This document shows positions 1-10,628 of a DNA stretch of 64,000 nt, piece by piece; position 1 is the stretch's first letter, and every line of letters begins with the position of its first letter. This DNA comes from Agapanthus africanus (taxonomy: Eukaryota; Streptophyta; Magnoliopsida; Asparagales; Amaryllidaceae). Position numbers and translations under genes: made by a program. The stretch lies in NCBI GenBank assembly GCA_030015575.1, contig CM057342.1:619719348-619783347 (forward strand), given 5' to 3'. A model generated the notes under the pieces. The model saw nothing but the letters and a program-made list of their open reading frames with translations, had not been told where the DNA came from and did not search any database.

Positions 1-166
1 AAATATATATTAAATTATTAAATCAACACTTGATTCAATAATCCGGTTATATCATATATAACCGAATAATATTATTTATATACGTATATTACATTATTAA
101 ATCAACACTGGATTCAGTAATCCGGTTATATCACATATAACCGTCTATTATTCAATACTTGTTAAT

Positions 167-211
<45 letters not shown>

Positions 212-1555
212 CAAATTATTAAATCAACACTTGATTTAATAATCCGGCTATATCAAATATAATCCGGCTAATATCAAATACACAAATATATATCAAATAT
301 ATATTAACAACATATACATATATCATTGAATCAACACTTGATTCAATAATCCGATTATATCACATATAACCCAACCGATATCAAATATCGCGAGATTAGA
401 ATACGGTATTACGGTATCACATTCTCGTATTTAATCAAGCTCTTGCACATATCAGCATATGTGCCCTACTTCGTTTCGCTTGAGCTAGAAAATCTCTGTG
501 TGGGACTCTAAAGACTCGTCAATATGCCAGCAGTAGATAACGATCACATCAGTCACCCACAAGCCGTCAGCGGTACTAGCTGGACGTAACGGCTACCCAT
601 GTATTGAGCGAATAGAAGATCAACAAGCAAGCTTATCAAAACTCCCGCAAAGCCTATAAGCAACACTTACTGTACAGTCCGGTCTTTTCGTCTGATATGT
701 CGCATATCGAGTCTAGGGGTTGAATCATCAGACCCCATTAACTTGATAAGTCATGCCGAGGTGTGGCCTATAACCGTTCGAGAAACTACTGATAACACTT
801 ACCAGTAAATCTCATCATCACTGGCCAGGGACTTGCTTTTATAGCCAATAGAGCATAGCGCAACATCAACTCCCTATACCGGAGAGACGATACCCCTCCT
901 ATCGCTCATTTTCTCCATATGACTCAGGATTGTACCCAAAATCCATCTGTTTGAACGACTCCTTTGAGCCGTGGTAGGGAGGAAATCAAAGCACAGTAGG
1001 AACCATACAAGACTCTATGACGATCTCTGGTCTACAGGCTAATCTGTATAAGTATCACCAGAGAACTGCTATCTGACGATAGGTATAGTACCATCACGGA
1101 GTTCTCGGTGTACCTATTCTCTAATGAGCGAGTCCTGTTCGGTGTACCTATTCTCTAATGAGCACCTGTGTACAATCTTTGATGTCAAACACCAATGGAT
1201 GTGGGATCAACCATCGCCCCATACAGGGTCAAGAAACATACACACTAGTCTACTCTGGAATATCGATGCCCTATCTCGATATTCCCTAGATTAGGAACTG
1301 TTAAATGATATGCTTGTGGACTGCACAAGCCCCACTAGTATAATCTACATCATAGTCCTGGTAGTCAAGCCAACATCCTAAGGGCTTTATCAACATGTAA
1401 CAGAGAGACGGTATAATAATACAAGTGTACATGTTAAGATAAAGAGCAACCAGATAGCATCCTATTATGTCGAGCAAGAAAGTCCTCTATATATATGTCC
1501 AAGCATCCACTATATCATACAATAATGGCCTCTAAGGCATACATATTCCTAAGAA
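1..1555 (-). mobile_element. Partial Angela-like copia LTR, cut by the window edge
   Basis: The reverse complement matches the start and body of the LTR that begins at 25230 and 33204, including the opening motif TAGGAATATGTATGCC and the repeated blocks that follow. The right boundary is taken where the copia similarity ends and Tat pol sequence begins, near 1555; its terminal TG looks mutated. Roughly three quarters of the LTR is present and the rest lies outside the window. No internal copia sequence adjoins it, so it may be a solo LTR or the end of an element. The block with ATAACCGG and TCAACACTTGATT occurs about four times in 1-375, against two copies in the LTR at 25230. Confidence 0.8.
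171..208. repeat. (CA)19 microsatellite
   Basis: There are nineteen uninterrupted CA dinucleotides inside the partial LTR. The related LTRs at 25230 and 33204 lack the tract at this position, so it expanded locally. Confidence 0.95.
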
Positions 1556-1873
1556 CTGGCAACTGTCATATGGTTCATACCAGTTCAGAAGGGGAAAAGC
1601 CCCAAGTTCTTACTTTCGGGAGCGATTCTGAGAACGAAATACCCCTTAGCCCTCTCTTCAAAGACTCCACCTCTGAAAAAGAAGAAGAGGAGAAGAGCTG
1701 TGAGAACATTTAGCTGTGTAACCGCATATTGCCTGAGAAGAACATCGGACCTACAAACAAAGGTTTGAGCAAAAAAGACAAAGGGAAAGAAAAAAATCCC
1801 TGAGGAAATTTCCCTCAACGATGGAGTTTTCAAAGAGCTCGCAGCAAGGGACCCGCCTAGGAAAAACAAGGTG

Positions 1874-2509
1874 GATTACAATGTCCTAACACATCTGAGA
1901 AAAATACTCTCACAGTTGAGCATATTGGATGTTCTCCTCTTCTCCAAAGAGGCTCGAGAGTCTCTGATCAAGGCATTACAAGAGCCCGTTTAGTTACAAG
2001 CTTTCCTCGCAGAGGAGAAGATGAAGGATGAGCTGGCAGAAGTTCACACAGCTGATATTACATTCAGTGATGATGATCTCATCCTCGGTACGTGTGAACA
2101 TAACCACCCATTATACGTCACCTAGTACTACCATGATATAAAGATAGGGAAAATCCTTGTCGACAACGGATCCTCCGTCAACTTTCTCAAGGTGAGAGTG
2201 CTAAAGGAGATTTGCATGAACGTTCAGCACTTGGCCCGAGACAAAATTACAATCTCCGGGTTCGACTCACAGTCGTCACGGATGCTTGGATCCGTATTAC
2301 TAACGTTACGCTTCGGTTTGCTCGTCACTGACATCAAATTTCACATCATTGACGCAAAGAATTGCTATAACGCTTTGCTCGGCAGGCCCTGGTTGCATGT
2401 GTACAACATCATCCCTTCTACACAACATCTGTGTATGAAGTATTTTAAGGATGGCTTGGAATGCACCATCACAGGGGAGCTAAATCCGTTCTCCGTAAAC
2501 AAGGCCTAA
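1874..2509 (+). pseudogene. Tat pol: protease region
   Basis: One reading frame runs through this segment, with in-frame stops at 1991-1993 (TAG) and 2123-2125 (TAG). The upstream part reads as the acidic spacer usual before Tat protease. The retropepsin-like domain follows, with the motif LVDNGSSVNFL; the catalytic Asp codon is at 2162-2164. The flap-side motif LLGRPWLH and a C-terminal VPST-like stretch (read as IIPST) are recognisable. Tat proteases often show D-N/G/T-G at the active site, so VDNGSS is acceptable. Sequence from 1556 to 1873 is a decayed gag-pol spacer with a poly-Glu stretch near 1675-1695. The domain would process Gag-Pol in the virus-like particle, but the stops preclude a full product. 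Confidence 0.7.
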
Positions 2510-3868
2510 ATATGAAGACGCAAAGTACTTTCTACCAGACTTCGAAGATACAGAAAGGTGTCATAAGCCGGAGGATAGGCAGAAGTCCGTCGCTACTATC
2601 CCGATCTTTGGGAGCGATTCCGAGGAAGATGAAGAAATAGTCTACTCGGTGCAACCCCAGAAAGAAAACGATAGGCCCGGAACATCTACCTATATTTTGG
2701 TCTTTGGCTGCGATTCTAAGGAAGAGGCTAACGCAGTGTTCTCTATCCGCCCGTCAGTGCAAACCCTAGCCAGAGCAGATCAGAGTCTGCAAATCACAAT
2801 TTCTCCACCTCGGTATTATAAGGAACTTGATGCGCTCGATACATACAGCGTCCAAGAACTACATACTTTCTACGTCCCTTGCAGACGAAGAGGTGAAAAG
2901 GTGATCCTCTTCTACCAATCTACGGAGACCAGAGTAGAGAAAAAAGTCTGGCACGATGCCGATTTTGCACTCGATAGGCTTCAACCAATCCATATGCCGA
3001 GATGCTACATGGAGGAATTGAAAAGGTTGTTAAAGTGCCAAGGTGTACCCTTCGAACAAACTGTTCGGCAAGCCCTTTCTACAAAACGATTTGGGATATC
3101 CCTGGAACCCTGCGAAAAATGCCCAATGGGAAGATGGAGACAACCGGGCTCGGATACATTCGGTCTAAGAAACAGGAGCAGTTCTACAGCTGCTGTGTCA
3201 TAAACAGCTCCAGAGAAGAGGAAAATACTTTTTCACATGGTCGTGACGTTGAAACAGAGTGAAATCCCGCTCTAAGAACATTAAGTTCGTCGCTCGAAGA
3301 ACAACTAGACAAGCTAATAAAAGAAGCTTGTCAAAAGAGCCGAGACAATTATAGCCGTGAAATGGCCATTTATGAAAAGGCCAGGATGCAGGGATACAAT
3401 GCCCTTTATCCCAAACCCGCTGTATGTCCTCGCAAAAGGGAAAAATCCCAAAATAGAGGCAAAAACAGGACAAAGAGCGCAAACAACGTTCGCAAACAAC
3501 AAGGCGGAACCCGTCCTTTATAAAGAAGATCGGTCGGGAATACTCTTTCCCCCAAGTCAAGACGAGGAAAATATTCAACCTTGTCATGAAGCATCAAATG
3601 ATGACACTTCCGGAGTCTCGGCACCCCGAACAAATAAACGAGGTCCGTCATCCGGATTATTGCTCCTACCACCGTGCAATAGGTCATCCACTTGAAGATA
3701 GCTTCACCTTCAAAGACCGGGTAGAAGACCCGTATTAACAAGGCAGGTTCGCTTTATCTGACAGCTGGAGGGTAACCCCGCCGCAAAAGCATGAGCCAAA
3801 GAGGACCTATACCATGAGGATAGGACCTGCTCAACAAAAAAAAATGGAAGCAAACTCGTACTTTCCAC
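2510..3868 (+). pseudogene. Tat pol: linker between protease and RT
   Basis: This 1.36 kb segment links protease to RT and is open only in pieces (2649-3203 gives 184 codons). I recognise no catalytic domain. Near 3658-3700 it reads YCSYHRAIGHPLEDSFTF, which resembles the YC-x2-H-x4-H-x4-C zinc-binding motif seen in Tat Gag and linker regions; the final Cys is replaced by Ser. The other open stretches are frame fragments separated by indels. Confidence 0.5.
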
Positions 3869-4586
3869 ATGATAACACTCTCAAAGGAGGGAGGGCACGA
3901 GACTATGGATGACCTCTGCATGTGCTTCGCAAATGAAGACGAGGACGAGGTGATCTCCGAGTTTCCACCGGCACCAAAAGAGCTGGAAGATGGGATACAT
4001 ACTACGGCGGACAACCTAAGAAAAATTGACTTAGGGACAGAAAATGATCTGAGGCCAACATTCGTTAGTGGGCTACTATCTGAAAAATAGGTAGCCACAT
4101 TAAAAGATGTGGTCATGCAATATAAAGACTGTTTCGAATGGAACTATTCCGAGATGCCGGGTCTAGTTCCAAAGATGGCAGTACATAAACTAGCCATATC
4201 GCCGGACATAAAGCCAGTCAAACAGGCGCCAAGAAGAATGCGGCTCGAACTTGAGATGAGTATAAATGCTGAGGTGAAGAAACTAATCGACTCCGACTTC
4301 ATCCAAGAAGTTCAATATCTTGACTGGATCGCCAATATCGTTCCGGTGATGAAGAAAAATGGGATGGCGCGTATTTGCGTGGACTTTCGGGACCTTAACA
4401 AAGCTTTCCCGAAAGATGAATTCCCAGTACCTGTTACCGAGCTGATGATCGATAACTCATCTACCCATGAGGTCTTCTCCTTCATGGATGGATCTTCAGG
4501 ATACAATCAAATAAAAATGCGTCCTTATGATCAAAAGCATACTGCCTTCCGGACTCCGCTGGGCATATTTTGCTATAAGGTGTACC
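3869..4586 (+). pseudogene. Tat pol: reverse transcriptase, N-terminal part
   Basis: The frame starts with an acidic linker and, after a TAG at 4088-4090, continues into RT. Landmarks are MPGLVPKMAVHKLAI before the fingers, VCVDFRDLN-type sequence (here ICVDFRDLNKAFPKDEFP), FMDGSSGYNQI carrying the first catalytic Asp, and TAFRTPLGIFCYKV. Near 4584-4590 a one-base deletion shifts the frame, and the following PFGLKNASATYQRAM is read in the next frame. In an intact element this domain copies genomic RNA into cDNA in the particle. Confidence 0.85.
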
Positions 4587-5565
4587 CTTCGGTCTGAAGA
4601 ACGCTAGCGCTACCTACCAGAGGGCCATGACAAAGATCTTCGATGATCCCATCCATAAGATCGTCGAATGCTACATCGACGACCTTGTGGTTAAAAGCAG
4701 ATCTCATGAGGAACATTGGGAATATTTAAAAATGGTGTTCCGATATCTTCGGAAGTATAATCTGAAGATGAATCCTCTAAAATGTGCTTTTGGAGCCTCC
4801 TCAGGAAAATTCTTAGTATTCATCATACGGTACCGGGGTATCAAAATCGATCCCTCAAAGATCAAGGCGATTATGGAAATGCTCACGCCAAGAACTCTAA
4901 AAAACTTGCGGTCTCTTCAAGGAAACCTTGTATATATCCGACAGTTCATAGCCAACCTCTCCGGAAAATGCCGTCCCTACGGTCATTTAATGATGAAGGG
5001 AACCCCATTCGTCTGGGATCAAAAGTGCCAAAATGCACTAAATGAAATCAATCAATACCTGCAAAATCCGCCGGTATTGTCCGCTTCGGTTAAGGGAAAA
5101 CCCCTTCTCCTATATACGACGGCCCTTGAAGGTTTTCTAGGCGCACTATGGGCATAAGAGAACGATCAAGGAAAGGAGAGAGCTATATACTATTTGAGTT
5201 GAGTTCTCCTAGGGGCAGAAAACAACTATACCCCCATTGAAAAGCATTGCCTGGCACCGATCTTCGCGATAACGAAGCTCAGACATTACGCCTTGGCACA
5301 TGAAGTCCATCTCATATCAAAGATGGATCTTCTCAAATATCTTATGTCAAAGGCCATACTAATAAGAAGGCTTGCCAAATGGGCCCTCCTCCTGATGGAG
5401 TTCTTGATAACGTATCGACCCCTCAAAGCAGTGAAAGGCCAGGCTATTGCCGACTTTCTCGCAGAGCATCCGATACCAGCCGACTCCCCCTTAAATAGTG
5501 AGTTGCTGGATGAACATGTGTTCGACATAATCGAAGGAGAGAAGGAAGAAAATGATTATAAATAG
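4587..5565 (+). pseudogene. Tat pol: RT C-terminal part and first RNase H
   Basis: After the frameshift, one frame carries the RT palm motif YIDD (4672-4683), LKMNPLKCAFG, and the connection to RNase H. The gypsy-type RNase H follows, with an expected Gln replaced by a stop in GALWA-stop-ENDQGKERAIYYLS (TAA 5155-5157) and a TGA at 5200-5202. It ends in the ADFLAEHPIP motif that usually closes this domain in Tat elements. A TAG at 5563-5565 separates it from the second RNase H in the same frame. Domain order and motifs are clear; the product would be truncated. Confidence 0.85.
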
Positions 5566-6127
5566 GAACTCTACTTCGATGGAGTATCTTCCATGAAACG
5601 GCGAAAGCAAAACACTTCTATAATCAAAGCCGGGGTGGGCCTTATCTTCGTGGCTCCGCAAGGAGGGATATTGCGTTACACCCTCTCCTTAACGGAGCCA
5701 AATACTAATAACGAAGTTGAATATGAAGGTTTGATAGCGGGTTTCGAGATCGTTGTCGACATGGGAATCAAAGACCTCCTCATATATGGAGACTCCCAAC
5801 TGATCGTTAGCTGAGTAAATGGCGACTATCAGACGTGCAAGCCAGAATTGATAAAGTATGGAGAAAGAGTGCAACAACCGTTGACAAAAATCCCTTCCTA
5901 CATCCTGGAGAGTATATCGTGTGCAGAAAATAGCAAGGCGGATACATTGGCCAAATTGGCTAAGGAACTGGCCGATGAAGACCTCGATGACGTAAAGATC
6001 ATCGTGCAAAACCGCAGGATCCTCGCGCCAACAGAAATATCTTGTGGAGAATTAACAGAGCCATCCGAAGGAAAAGAAACGACCGAACAAGTAACCCTTC
6101 AAATAGGGGACAAAGAAAAGGTCAATG
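5566..6127 (+). pseudogene. Tat pol: second, archaeal-type RNase H
   Basis: This stretch is in frame with the first RNase H and has all four acidic residues expected of a type I RNase H active site: Asp in YFDG (5578-5580), Glu in NNEVEYEG (5719-5721), Asp in YGDSQLI (5791-5793) and Asp in KADTLA (5941-5943). One TGA at 5812-5814 interrupts it. A second RNase H next to the retroviral one defines the Tat group, where the extra domain is thought to have been acquired from a plant or archaeal-type gene. The domain is cut at 6127 by the nested gypsy insertion. Confidence 0.85.
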
Positions 6128-6630
6128 TGTCACGCCCCGCTTCCCGGTGTACGACGAAGGGGACGCGACGAGGCCGCTACATATTTACTTAGAAGCAAAT
6201 ACGCTAAGCGTAACTAAGCAATATAAATTTAAATGCATAAGAGACAAGATATAATAAAATAGCAACTTTATTTATTAACATTCTTTTTACAATACATGGA
6301 AAAGTAAATACAACTGAATGAAAGCAATGCCTAAACAGTGGCATAACAGAAATGAAAAGTACTGAAATAAAAGTGTGTACAATGAAGCTAGAGCTCTGGG
6401 TCGTAGGAAAGATGGTCCAAGTCCTCACTAGTAGGCTCGATCTCCTGAGTGTCCAGATCACGTGACAACATTCCAAAGAAGAAAGAGAAGGAATGTCGTC
6501 AGCGAACAATCGCTCGGTAAATTCGCCGAAGCTTCGCCCTTCGCTAACTCCAAAAGTACACTAAAATTTCTAGAGATTTCTTGAGAGTTTTGATCAGAAT
6601 TTTGGGGTGAGGGTGTGTGTTTAGGGGTTG

Positions 6631-6639
6631 TATTTATAG
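6631..6639 (-). promoter_or_regulatory. TATA box in the nested gypsy LTR
   Basis: The minus strand reads CCCTATAAATACAACCCC, a good plant TATA box, inside the LTR where a promoter is expected. It would drive transcription toward lower coordinates. Confidence 0.45.
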
Positions 6640-7009
6640 GGTAAGGCTAGGGTTTAGGGTAGGTGAAAGGTTTAATTGAAAAAATGCAATAAATGTAATA
6701 AAATTATTAAAATAGAGTAATTAGGGTTTTAAAGGAGTTCTGGTACTGGTTTGCACATTTAAAGTGTACAGGGGTGCAGGGGAATCCAAGAGGCGCAACT
6801 TTGATGTTGGGGGATCGGCGGTCCGGCCGACGGCGGCGGCCCGAGTCGACAGCCGAGTCGGCCGATTCCCTGGTGCAAAGTGTTCCTCGTCGTCTCTTCT
6901 ACCCCCTGGGACATTTACTTTTACATGTGTAGTGTGGTTTTTACGAGTTATGCACGTGTAGACTCTTGATATTCTAAAAATTCAAAATAAAACAATATTA
7001 AAAATAATG

Positions 7010-7079
7010 TGGGGTGTAGGATTTGAACTCTGATGGCTTGGTTCAGCAGTGCAAAATCTTACCAATGAGCTATAAGCCC
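7010..7079 (-). other. tRNA-like segment with pol III box A and box B
   Basis: On the minus strand an A-box-like TAGCTCATTGGT (7061-7072) is followed 31 nt later by a B-box-like GAGTTCAAATCC (7019-7030), the spacing of a tRNA. The acceptor and T stems do not pair well and no anticodon arm is convincing. It is therefore not a functional tRNA; it looks like a tRNA-derived (SINE-head-like) fragment in the LTR. Confidence 0.4.
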
Positions 7080-7309
7080 TTGCTTGCTATTAAAAAGCAA
7101 AACAAACTTATATCTTGTGCTCAGGCAAAAATATCCCTTTCTGTAATTTTGAAAAAATTGTACAGAAAGTTGTACAGAAAGTTTGGGATTGTTACATTCT
7201 ACCCTCGTTATAAAAATTTCGTCCTCGAAATTCGTAAAAGGAATGTGTAACAGATCAAGGAAAGTTTGGTGACTGAAGTACTGATAGTGTATGAAAAATA
7301 ACAAAGTGA

Positions 7310-8583
7310 TACAAGGGTTTGAGAATGTGAAAGAGACTTACCAGTATTACCTTGACCTACAGCCTCGGCTTCTACAACTGGTAATGTGTAAGCCTGTCGC
7401 CTTGGCACGTTCCTCATAGCTGGAGGCACATTCCACTATCCTTGAGTCATGTTCCTCAGTGCCTGTTGGAATTGGCGATTTGGCTGTGCGGGTGGTGGGG
7501 CAGGGAGTGCTGGATGAGGTGCAGGAGCCTGGATAGCTGGCCGCTGCGGGTAGTTGGTGGGTGTGTGAGTTGGGTTGCTATTATAAGGACAGTTTCCAAT
7601 TCCGCGTTTTGATGCGCCACAAATTAGACACAAGCCTTTTGCGCGCCTGCAGTCCATCCACAATTGTCCCTTTCTATGGCAGTAGTAGCGAAAGTCTGGA
7701 CTTGGTTGGTTACTAATATCTTCCGGTCTTCGGGGTTCAACCGTTGTCCTTGAAAAGGCTTATCCTGCCATCTGATTGGCAGGGCACATCACTCCGGCAG
7801 ATTGAGGTCTGCCCTTCTTTTTCACCACTGCCTCGTATCTTCGGGCAGCTTTCAAAGCCAAATCATGGGTTGGAAAATCCCCTGTAGCTAAAGCAGCTTG
7901 GATTTCCGGGTCCAACCCTTGCTGAAATCGTCTTGCTCTGATCTCAACAGTAAGTATGAGATGGGCCGCAAACCTGTTACGGTCTTATGTTAGCTGTGTA
8001 GTATGTGATATAAAATCGAATATCGAGACATATCTTACTTACTGAGCATGGTGAATTCCGCATCATATTCATCTACTGACTTGGTCCACATCGAACCTTA
8101 TTGCAGATGGATGAACTGTTGTTCCATGTCGAATCTGGCAGTCTCAAGGAAGTACTTAGCGTCGAACATGTCGCGGAAAGTCTTCCATTCGATGGGTTGT
8201 TCAAGACGGCTTTCTTCCGCCTTCCACCAGTTCCGTGCATTGTCCGTGAGCTGTAATTTTGCAACACGAACCCGAGCTATTTCTGGAACTTGTGCTGCTG
8301 CCAGATCATATTCTATACTCTGAGCGCATTCCTCAGCATCCAATAGGCTCTCCTTTTCTCAGAACTGTTTGGGATGCAAAGCTCTGAATTGCTTCACCCC
8401 AGGTGCTTCTGCCTCGGGACAATTCATTAACAGAGCAGTCTGCTGCTGCTGTCCCTCTAGGAGGCTGCGGATTGCCTCAAACAGAACTGTTTGCTCGTTC
8501 AGTAGAGCATGGACGGCAGGTGTGAGTGATAGTGGTGGAGGTGTGTTGTTAACATTGGTGCTGGTGTTGTTCGTGGAATCCAT
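7310..8583 (-). pseudogene. gag of the nested gypsy element
   Basis: Translation starts at 8583 with a Ser/Thr/Asn-rich leader, then a Gln-rich stretch (LLEGQQQQTALL). The Gag core follows, with LTDNARNWWKAEE and WKTFRDMFDAKYF, which are characteristic of plant gypsy capsid. A Pro-rich tail and a zinc-knuckle-like CLICGASKRGIGNC sit near 7600-7640; the usual His of the CCHC motif is Arg. Stops or indels interrupt it near 8350, 8098 and 7670. The protein would form the particle shell and bind RNA. No pol follows. Confidence 0.8.
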
Positions 8584-8661
8584 AACCTTGAAAGAAAAAT
8601 TTAGGTTAGGACAAATTCAAGTATATGGAATGATAAGATTCAAAGAATATGAATTGTAAAG

Positions 8662-8797
8662 AAACCAATGAGCTACAAGCTCTTTCTTGCTATTAAAAAG
8701 CAAAACAAACTTATATCTTGTGCTCAGGCAAAAATACCCCTTTCTGTAATTTTGAAAAAATTCTACAGAAAGCTGTACATAAAGTTTGGGATTGTTC
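8662..8797 (-). repeat. Truncated 5' LTR of the nested gypsy element
   Basis: The stretch is nearly identical to 7062-7196 (shared landmarks CTTATATCTTGTGCTCAGGC and TTCTGTAATTTTG). Similarity stops right at the box-A-like motif, after which gag leader follows. Most of the LTR is therefore missing here. Confidence 0.65.
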
Positions 8798-9993
8798 GTC
8801 GTCTCGACATCTGCTCGTGAAACGAGCTCTGTCCTTTGCCTTCATCAATGATACTCTATATAAGAGATCGTTCGACTGTCTATGGCTAATATGCCTGGGG
8901 CCGAAGGAAGCAAATAAAGTCGTTCAAGAAATTCACGACGGACTCTACGGTTCTGACCAAGCTAGGCCAAAGATGAAGCTGAAGATCAAAAGAATGGGTT
9001 ACTATTGGCCCACAATAATTCAGGGCTGCCTCAAATATGCGAAGCAGCGTCACTCGTGCTAAATTCATGGGGACTAATCCACCAACATCCAAATCTGGTA
9101 CACCGAACAGTAACTAGCTGGCCGTTTGAAATATGGGGAACCGATATAATTGGATCCATTGAACCAGTATCGTCCAAAGGACATCGGTTAATACTGGCAA
9201 TGACCAACAATCCTTTATGTGGGCAGAAGCAGTACCACTAAGGGATGTGAAGATGGAGAATATCCTCCATTTCTTCAGGACACATGTCATCCATCGGTTC
9301 GGCACTCCGTGATGAATTATCTTGGATAATGGGCCAGCTTATAGAAGTCATAAAATCAGCCACTTCGCACAACAGCGTAAAATAGAATGGAGATACTCTT
9401 CAGTCTATAATCCTTAGGCCAATGGTCTAGCTGAAGCTTTGAAAAAGACCTTGATGAAGATTATAAAGTAAACGGTGTCCAGAAACAAGAGAGACTGGCA
9501 CGAAAGGTTGTATGAAGCTCTCTGGGTGTATCGAACAACGTTTAAAACAGCGACGAATACAACACCATACGCGTTGGTATTCGGCACGGAAGCAGTGCTT
9601 CCCCTGGAAATAGAACTCCCCTCTCTACGAGTAGCAGTTCAAGACGAGCTGACAGATGAAGAAAATGCTCATCTTCGGCTCAAGGAGCTCGATGCCCTCG
9701 ATGAAACTCGACTTATAGCATAGAAAAACCTGGAGGCTTATAAGGCAAGGATGACACGGTCATATGAAATACTGACCAGGCCAAGAACATTACGCCAAGG
9801 CAAACTCGTGCTAGTCGTTGAAAGACTAATGATCTCCAATCGTGCAAAACGGGGGAAATTCGAGCCGAACTATGAAGGCCTTTACATCATAAACAAAGTC
9901 TACCAAGGTAGAGCCTACCTGCTCATCGATATGCATCGAGAAAGACCCTTCCGGCCAATAAACGGACGATTCCTCAAAAAATACTACGCTTGA
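8798..9993 (+). pseudogene. Tat pol: integrase
   Basis: The segment starts in the zinc-binding N-terminal region (INDTLYKRSFD, then GYYWPTI and a Cys-rich CLKYAKQRHSC). The catalytic core has Asp in WGTDIIG (9143-9145), Asp in ILDNGPAY (9325-9327) and Glu in ANGLAEAL (9433-9435); the last two are 35 residues apart, a DD35E arrangement. The C-terminal part (9475-9993) contains WVYRTTFKTATNTTPYALVFG and ends in a natural-looking stop after FLKKYYA. At least two frameshifts (near 9065 and 9215) and several stops interrupt it. It would insert the cDNA in the nucleus if intact. Confidence 0.85.
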
Positions 9994-10114
9994 CGAGTCA
10001 CGACTTAGGTCTATGATAGATGATGACACTCGTGTTCGCTCGCTATCTTCATGAGTTAGAACTTTGAGAATAGTATACAAAAAAGCTCCGTCGCCCAAAA
10101 AATGATGACAAAGG
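9994..10114 (+). other. Tat sequence directly after pol
   Basis: This noncoding stretch carries a motif around ATGATGACACTCGTG and CGCTCGCTAT (10020-10045) that recurs in altered form at 22580-22605. It is therefore a repeated element of the Tat 3' region. Confidence 0.5.
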
Positions 10115-10623
10115 ACTGAGAATTCCTTAAACTAATTATCCGCCTCAAATACGGCGATACCGGACCGAGAAGTCCCTAAACTATCAATAGCCCGAGAAGT
10201 CCTTAAACTAATTACCCGCCTCAAATATGGCGATACCGGAACGAGAAGTCCTTAAACTAACAACAGACCGAGAATTCCTTAAACTAAGTATCCGCCTCAA
10301 ATATGGCGACAACGGACCGAGAAGTCCTTAAACTATGTATCCGCCTCAAATATGGCGACATCGGATCGAGAAGTCTTTAAACTAAGTATCCGCCTCAAAT
10401 ATTGCGACATAGGACCGAGATTTCCTTAAACTAGAAATTCGCCTCAAACATGGCGACAAAAGACCGAGATGTCCTTAAAAAAGAAATTCACCTCAAACAT
10501 AACGACAACGGACCGAGATGTCCCTAAACTAAAAATGGACCAAAATGACCTTAAACTAGAAATTCGCCTCAAACATGACGATAATGGACCGAAACGTCCC
10601 TAAACTAGTGCGTCGCCTCAAAC
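10115..10623 (+). repeat. 49-bp tandem repeat in the Tat 3' region
   Basis: About ten imperfect copies share the core CCGAGAAGTCCTTAAACTA and CGCCTCAAATATGGCGA. Unit starts at 10267, 10316, 10365 and 10414 are exactly 49 bp apart; copies toward 10623 are more diverged or shortened. The array is cut by NA-1 and the sequence after it (20413) continues the same CGCC-TCAAA type of motif. Tat and Ogre elements are known for tandem arrays in the region after pol. Confidence 0.85.
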
Positions 10624-10628
10624 ATGAC
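10624..10628. other. Target site duplication ATGAC, left copy
   Basis: ATGAC precedes the terminal TG of NA-1 and is repeated at 20408-20412 directly after its terminal CA. Confidence 0.9.

Larger units (their letters stand above)
6128..7196 (-). repeat. 3' LTR of the nested gypsy element
   Basis: On the minus strand this 1,069 bp unit begins TGTAACAATCCC right after a polypurine tract and ends GGGGCGTGACA, giving TG and CA ends. Its first 135 bp (7062-7196) repeat at 8662-8797. The rest has no second copy in the window, so the far boundary rests on the terminal motif only. Confidence 0.6.
6128..8797 (-). mobile_element. Nested Ty3/gypsy element (Tekay/Del-like), gag only
   Basis: The insertion interrupts the Tat pol between RNase H and integrase. 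On the minus strand the order is: start of an LTR (8797-8662), gag (8583 downward), the tail of a polyprotein with a polypurine tract (about 7245-7197), and an LTR starting TGTAACA at 7196 and ending CGTGACA at 6128. The tail reads NFEDEIF followed by a purine-rich GAGGGTAGAA, typical of chromovirus-like gypsy elements directly before the 3' LTR. Protease, RT and integrase are absent, so an internal deletion near 7260-7320 removed pol. The right end is truncated and I find no convincing target duplication; some Tat sequence was lost at the junction. Confidence 0.7.

Noticed and set aside
6645..6665. Telomere-like TTTAGGG motif
   Set aside because: Only one or two imperfect units occur in a G-rich LTR promoter region, not an array.
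10115..10623. CRISPR-like regularly spaced repeat
   Set aside because: The units are contiguous 49-bp tandem repeats with no unique spacers, in a eukaryotic retroelement, and without cas genes.
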